64,000 nucleotides of DNA from JAEULH01 sp963789785 (GTDB lineage: Bacteria; Pseudomonadota; Alphaproteobacteria; Rhodospirillales; Defluviicoccaceae): NCBI GenBank assembly GCA_963789785.1, contig CAWBNC010000003.1:1-64000 (forward strand). The letters are read 5' to 3'. The notes beneath the pieces were generated by a model. That model saw only the letters and a program-made list of their open reading frames with translations. It did no database searches and was not told the DNA's origin. A program made the translations under genes and the position numbers. Shown piece by piece: positions 62,669 through 64,000 of this stretch (position 1 is the first letter of the stretch; the number at the start of each line of letters is the position of its first letter).

Positions 62669-64000
62669 ATGGCCACCATCATCGGTCCCATTCTCGGCTG
62701 GCGCGGCGAGCAGGATGGCGCTTCGCGGGTTGCTGTCATGATCGTGCGCGACGATGACGCGGCGCCGGCGGAGGTCAACTGGTCCACGGGCGCACCGGGC
62801 TCTGGCGGGACCGTGCCACTTGCCAGCCTCGGCGCTTTCGCCAGCGCCACCGTCTATGCGGCCGATCTCTCCATCCCACTCGCCGCCGAGCGACAGAGCG
62901 TCGAGTACGGCTTTGCCGGCGACGACCGCCGCTGGCGATTTACCGTTCCTGGCCGCGGGGATAAGCCGCGGATCGCCTACGGCTCCTGCAACGGCTTCTC
63001 GCTGCCGGGCGAAATGCGCAAGATCGCCGACAAGAACGCCCTGTGGCACGATCTCAACGGCGAGCACGCGCGCGAGCCGTTTCACCTGCTGATGATGGGT
63101 GGCGACCAGATCTATGCCGACCAGCTCTGGGATCTTGTCCCGGAGCTGAGCCGCTTTAACGAGCTGCCGCGCGAGCGACGGATCAGTAAGCCGGCGGGCG
63201 CGTCGCTGCGCAGGAACCTGGAGCGGTTCTTTCTGTCCACTTACACGGACCGATTCGGCCCCGACGCCGCCGCCGACGCCTTCGCGTCGATCCCGACGCT
63301 GATGATGTGGGACGATCACGACATCTTCGACGGCTGGGGTTCCTACAGCCCCGAAGAGCAGAACTCACCCGTCTTTCAGACGATCTTTGCCGTCGCCCGA
63401 TCGGCGTTCGCGCTGTTCCAGCTCATGTGCAACCCGGACAACGGAACATGGCCGCGCCTCCCCGGCCAGACCGCGTTCAACGCCCTGCTCCGCTGCGGCG
63501 GGAACGCGATCCTCGTGCTCGATCTGCGCTCCGAGCGCACGCAGCTACAGGTCCTCTCGCCGGAAAGCTGGGAGGCGGTGTTTACCGCCGTCGACGCCGC
63601 GCAAGATCTTCGCCATCTCCTGGTGATGTCGAGCATTCCGGTCCTGCATCCCGACATGTCCTTCATCGAGCGCGGCCTCGGGCTGATACCCGGCAACCAG
63701 CGCGGCATCGAGGACGACCTCAACGATCAGTGGGTCAGCTACAACCACAAGACCGAGCGGCTGCGGATGATCCACCGCCTGTTCGACTTCGCTGCCGCCA
63801 ACAGCACCCGCGTCACCATCGTCTCCGGCGATGTCCACGTCGCGGCGCTCGGCGTCATCGAGTCGACGCGCCGGCCGGTCCGCGACACCAACGCCGAGGT
63901 CATCACCCAGCTGACCTCGTCGGCCATCGTCCACCCGCCGCCGCCGCGTGTGGTGCGCTTCTTCCTCGAGCAGATCGGCGGTCAGGTCCAGGAGCTCGAC
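62669..64000 (+). CDS. PhoD-like phosphohydrolase (runs off the window)
   Basis: A metallophosphatase-type enzyme with no stop before the right edge (444 codons seen). The start is the ATG at 62669, after GGAAAGGAAAG. An N-terminal beta domain precedes the metallophosphatase motifs IAYGSCNG, LMMGGDQIYAD, MMWDDHDIFDGWG and SGDVHVAALGV. These give the Asp/His ligands of the two-metal site. No signal peptide is seen, unlike Bacillus PhoD, so it is probably cytosolic. The substrate is unknown: a phosphodiester or a phosphomonoester. Confidence 0.8.
   Translation, partial: MATIIGPILGWRGEQDGASRVAVMIVRDDDAAPAEVNWSTGAPGSGGTVPLASLGAFASATVYAADLSIPLAAERQSVEYGFAGDDRRWRFTVPGRGDKPRIAYGSCNGFSLPGEMRKIADKNALWHDLNGEHAREPFHLLMMGGDQIYADQLWDLVPELSRFNELPRERRISKPAGASLRRNLERFFLSTYTDRFGPDAAADAFASIPTLMMWDDHDIFDGWGSYSPEEQNSPVFQTIFAVARSAFALFQLMCNPDNGTWPRLPGQTAFNALLRCGGNAILVLDLRSERTQLQVLSPESWEAVFTAVDAAQDLRHLLVMSSIPVLHPDMSFIERGLGLIPGNQRGIEDDLNDQWVSYNHKTERLRMIHRLFDFAAANSTRVTIVSGDVHVAALGVIESTRRPVRDTNAEVITQLTSSAIVHPPPPRVVRFFLEQIGGQVQELD

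Noticed and set aside
1..64000. CRISPR arrays and cas genes
   Set aside because: No regularly spaced short repeats and no Cas motifs anywhere; the only tandem repeat is a two-copy unit at 56361.

Overview
The window looks like a GC-rich alphaproteobacterial chromosome, probably Rhodospirillales-like. The evidence is a pst/pho cluster with a long-loop PstA, an RpoH of alphaproteobacterial type, a full hopanoid operon, ETF-ubiquinone oxidoreductase, TRAP transport and a TadG-like protein. The taxonomic placement is inference. Many clearly conserved genes, including ones expected to be essential (ispE, ispH, prmA), are broken by small frameshifts. These look like sequence errors, so such genes are given as single CDS entries spanning the break, with approximate break points.

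Layout. 1-3552: nested insertion sequences. An IS110 element sits between orfB and the right inverted repeat of an IS3 element, which itself lies in an IS481-type transposase gene. The pile ends about 10 bp from the 3' end of tRNA-Gln(UUG). 3718-8928: ispE, a TPR lipoprotein and ETF-QO (minus strand, overlapping start/stop codons), then a uracil-DNA glycosylase. 8959-15340: a minus-strand run of PepSY protein, ABC ATPase, ABC-2 permease, a CARDB-like anchored protein, two COG4705-like membrane paralogs, an OmpR-type regulator and a histidine kinase. It reads as one self-regulated envelope module of unknown function. 15693-22337: a Tat-exported peptide/solute-binding protein, two permeases, a double-domain ATPase and a fluoroacetate-dehalogenase-like hydrolase. 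22320-27410: prmA, a UvrD/PcrA helicase and a ClC channel with CBS domains.

27549-37149: the phosphate regulon on the minus strand: phoB, phoU, pstB, pstA, pstC, pstS (with a Pho box), a weak hypothetical gene, phoR and a diguanylate cyclase. 37285-45984: thioesterase, FetAB-like exporter, TadG-like vWA protein after an AT-rich leader, TerC, rpoH, an MlaC-like protein, rpmF, hisI and a ROK kinase. 46082-56155: hopanoid biosynthesis. hpnC, an hpnB remnant, hpnD, hpnE, shc and hpnG form a tightly coupled minus-strand operon headed by hpnM. hpnH is on the plus strand behind ispH, and hpnA is divergent from ispH. Together they supply C5 isoprenoid units (ispE, ispH), join them to squalene (hpnCDE), cyclise squalene to hopene (shc) and begin side-chain extension (hpnH, hpnG).

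56601-64000: a TRAP dicarboxylate-type transporter (dctPQM) with a two-repeat leader, a tandem UspA protein and a large CoA-transferase, consistent with uptake and CoA activation of a small organic acid. A PhoD-like phosphohydrolase follows and runs off the right edge.
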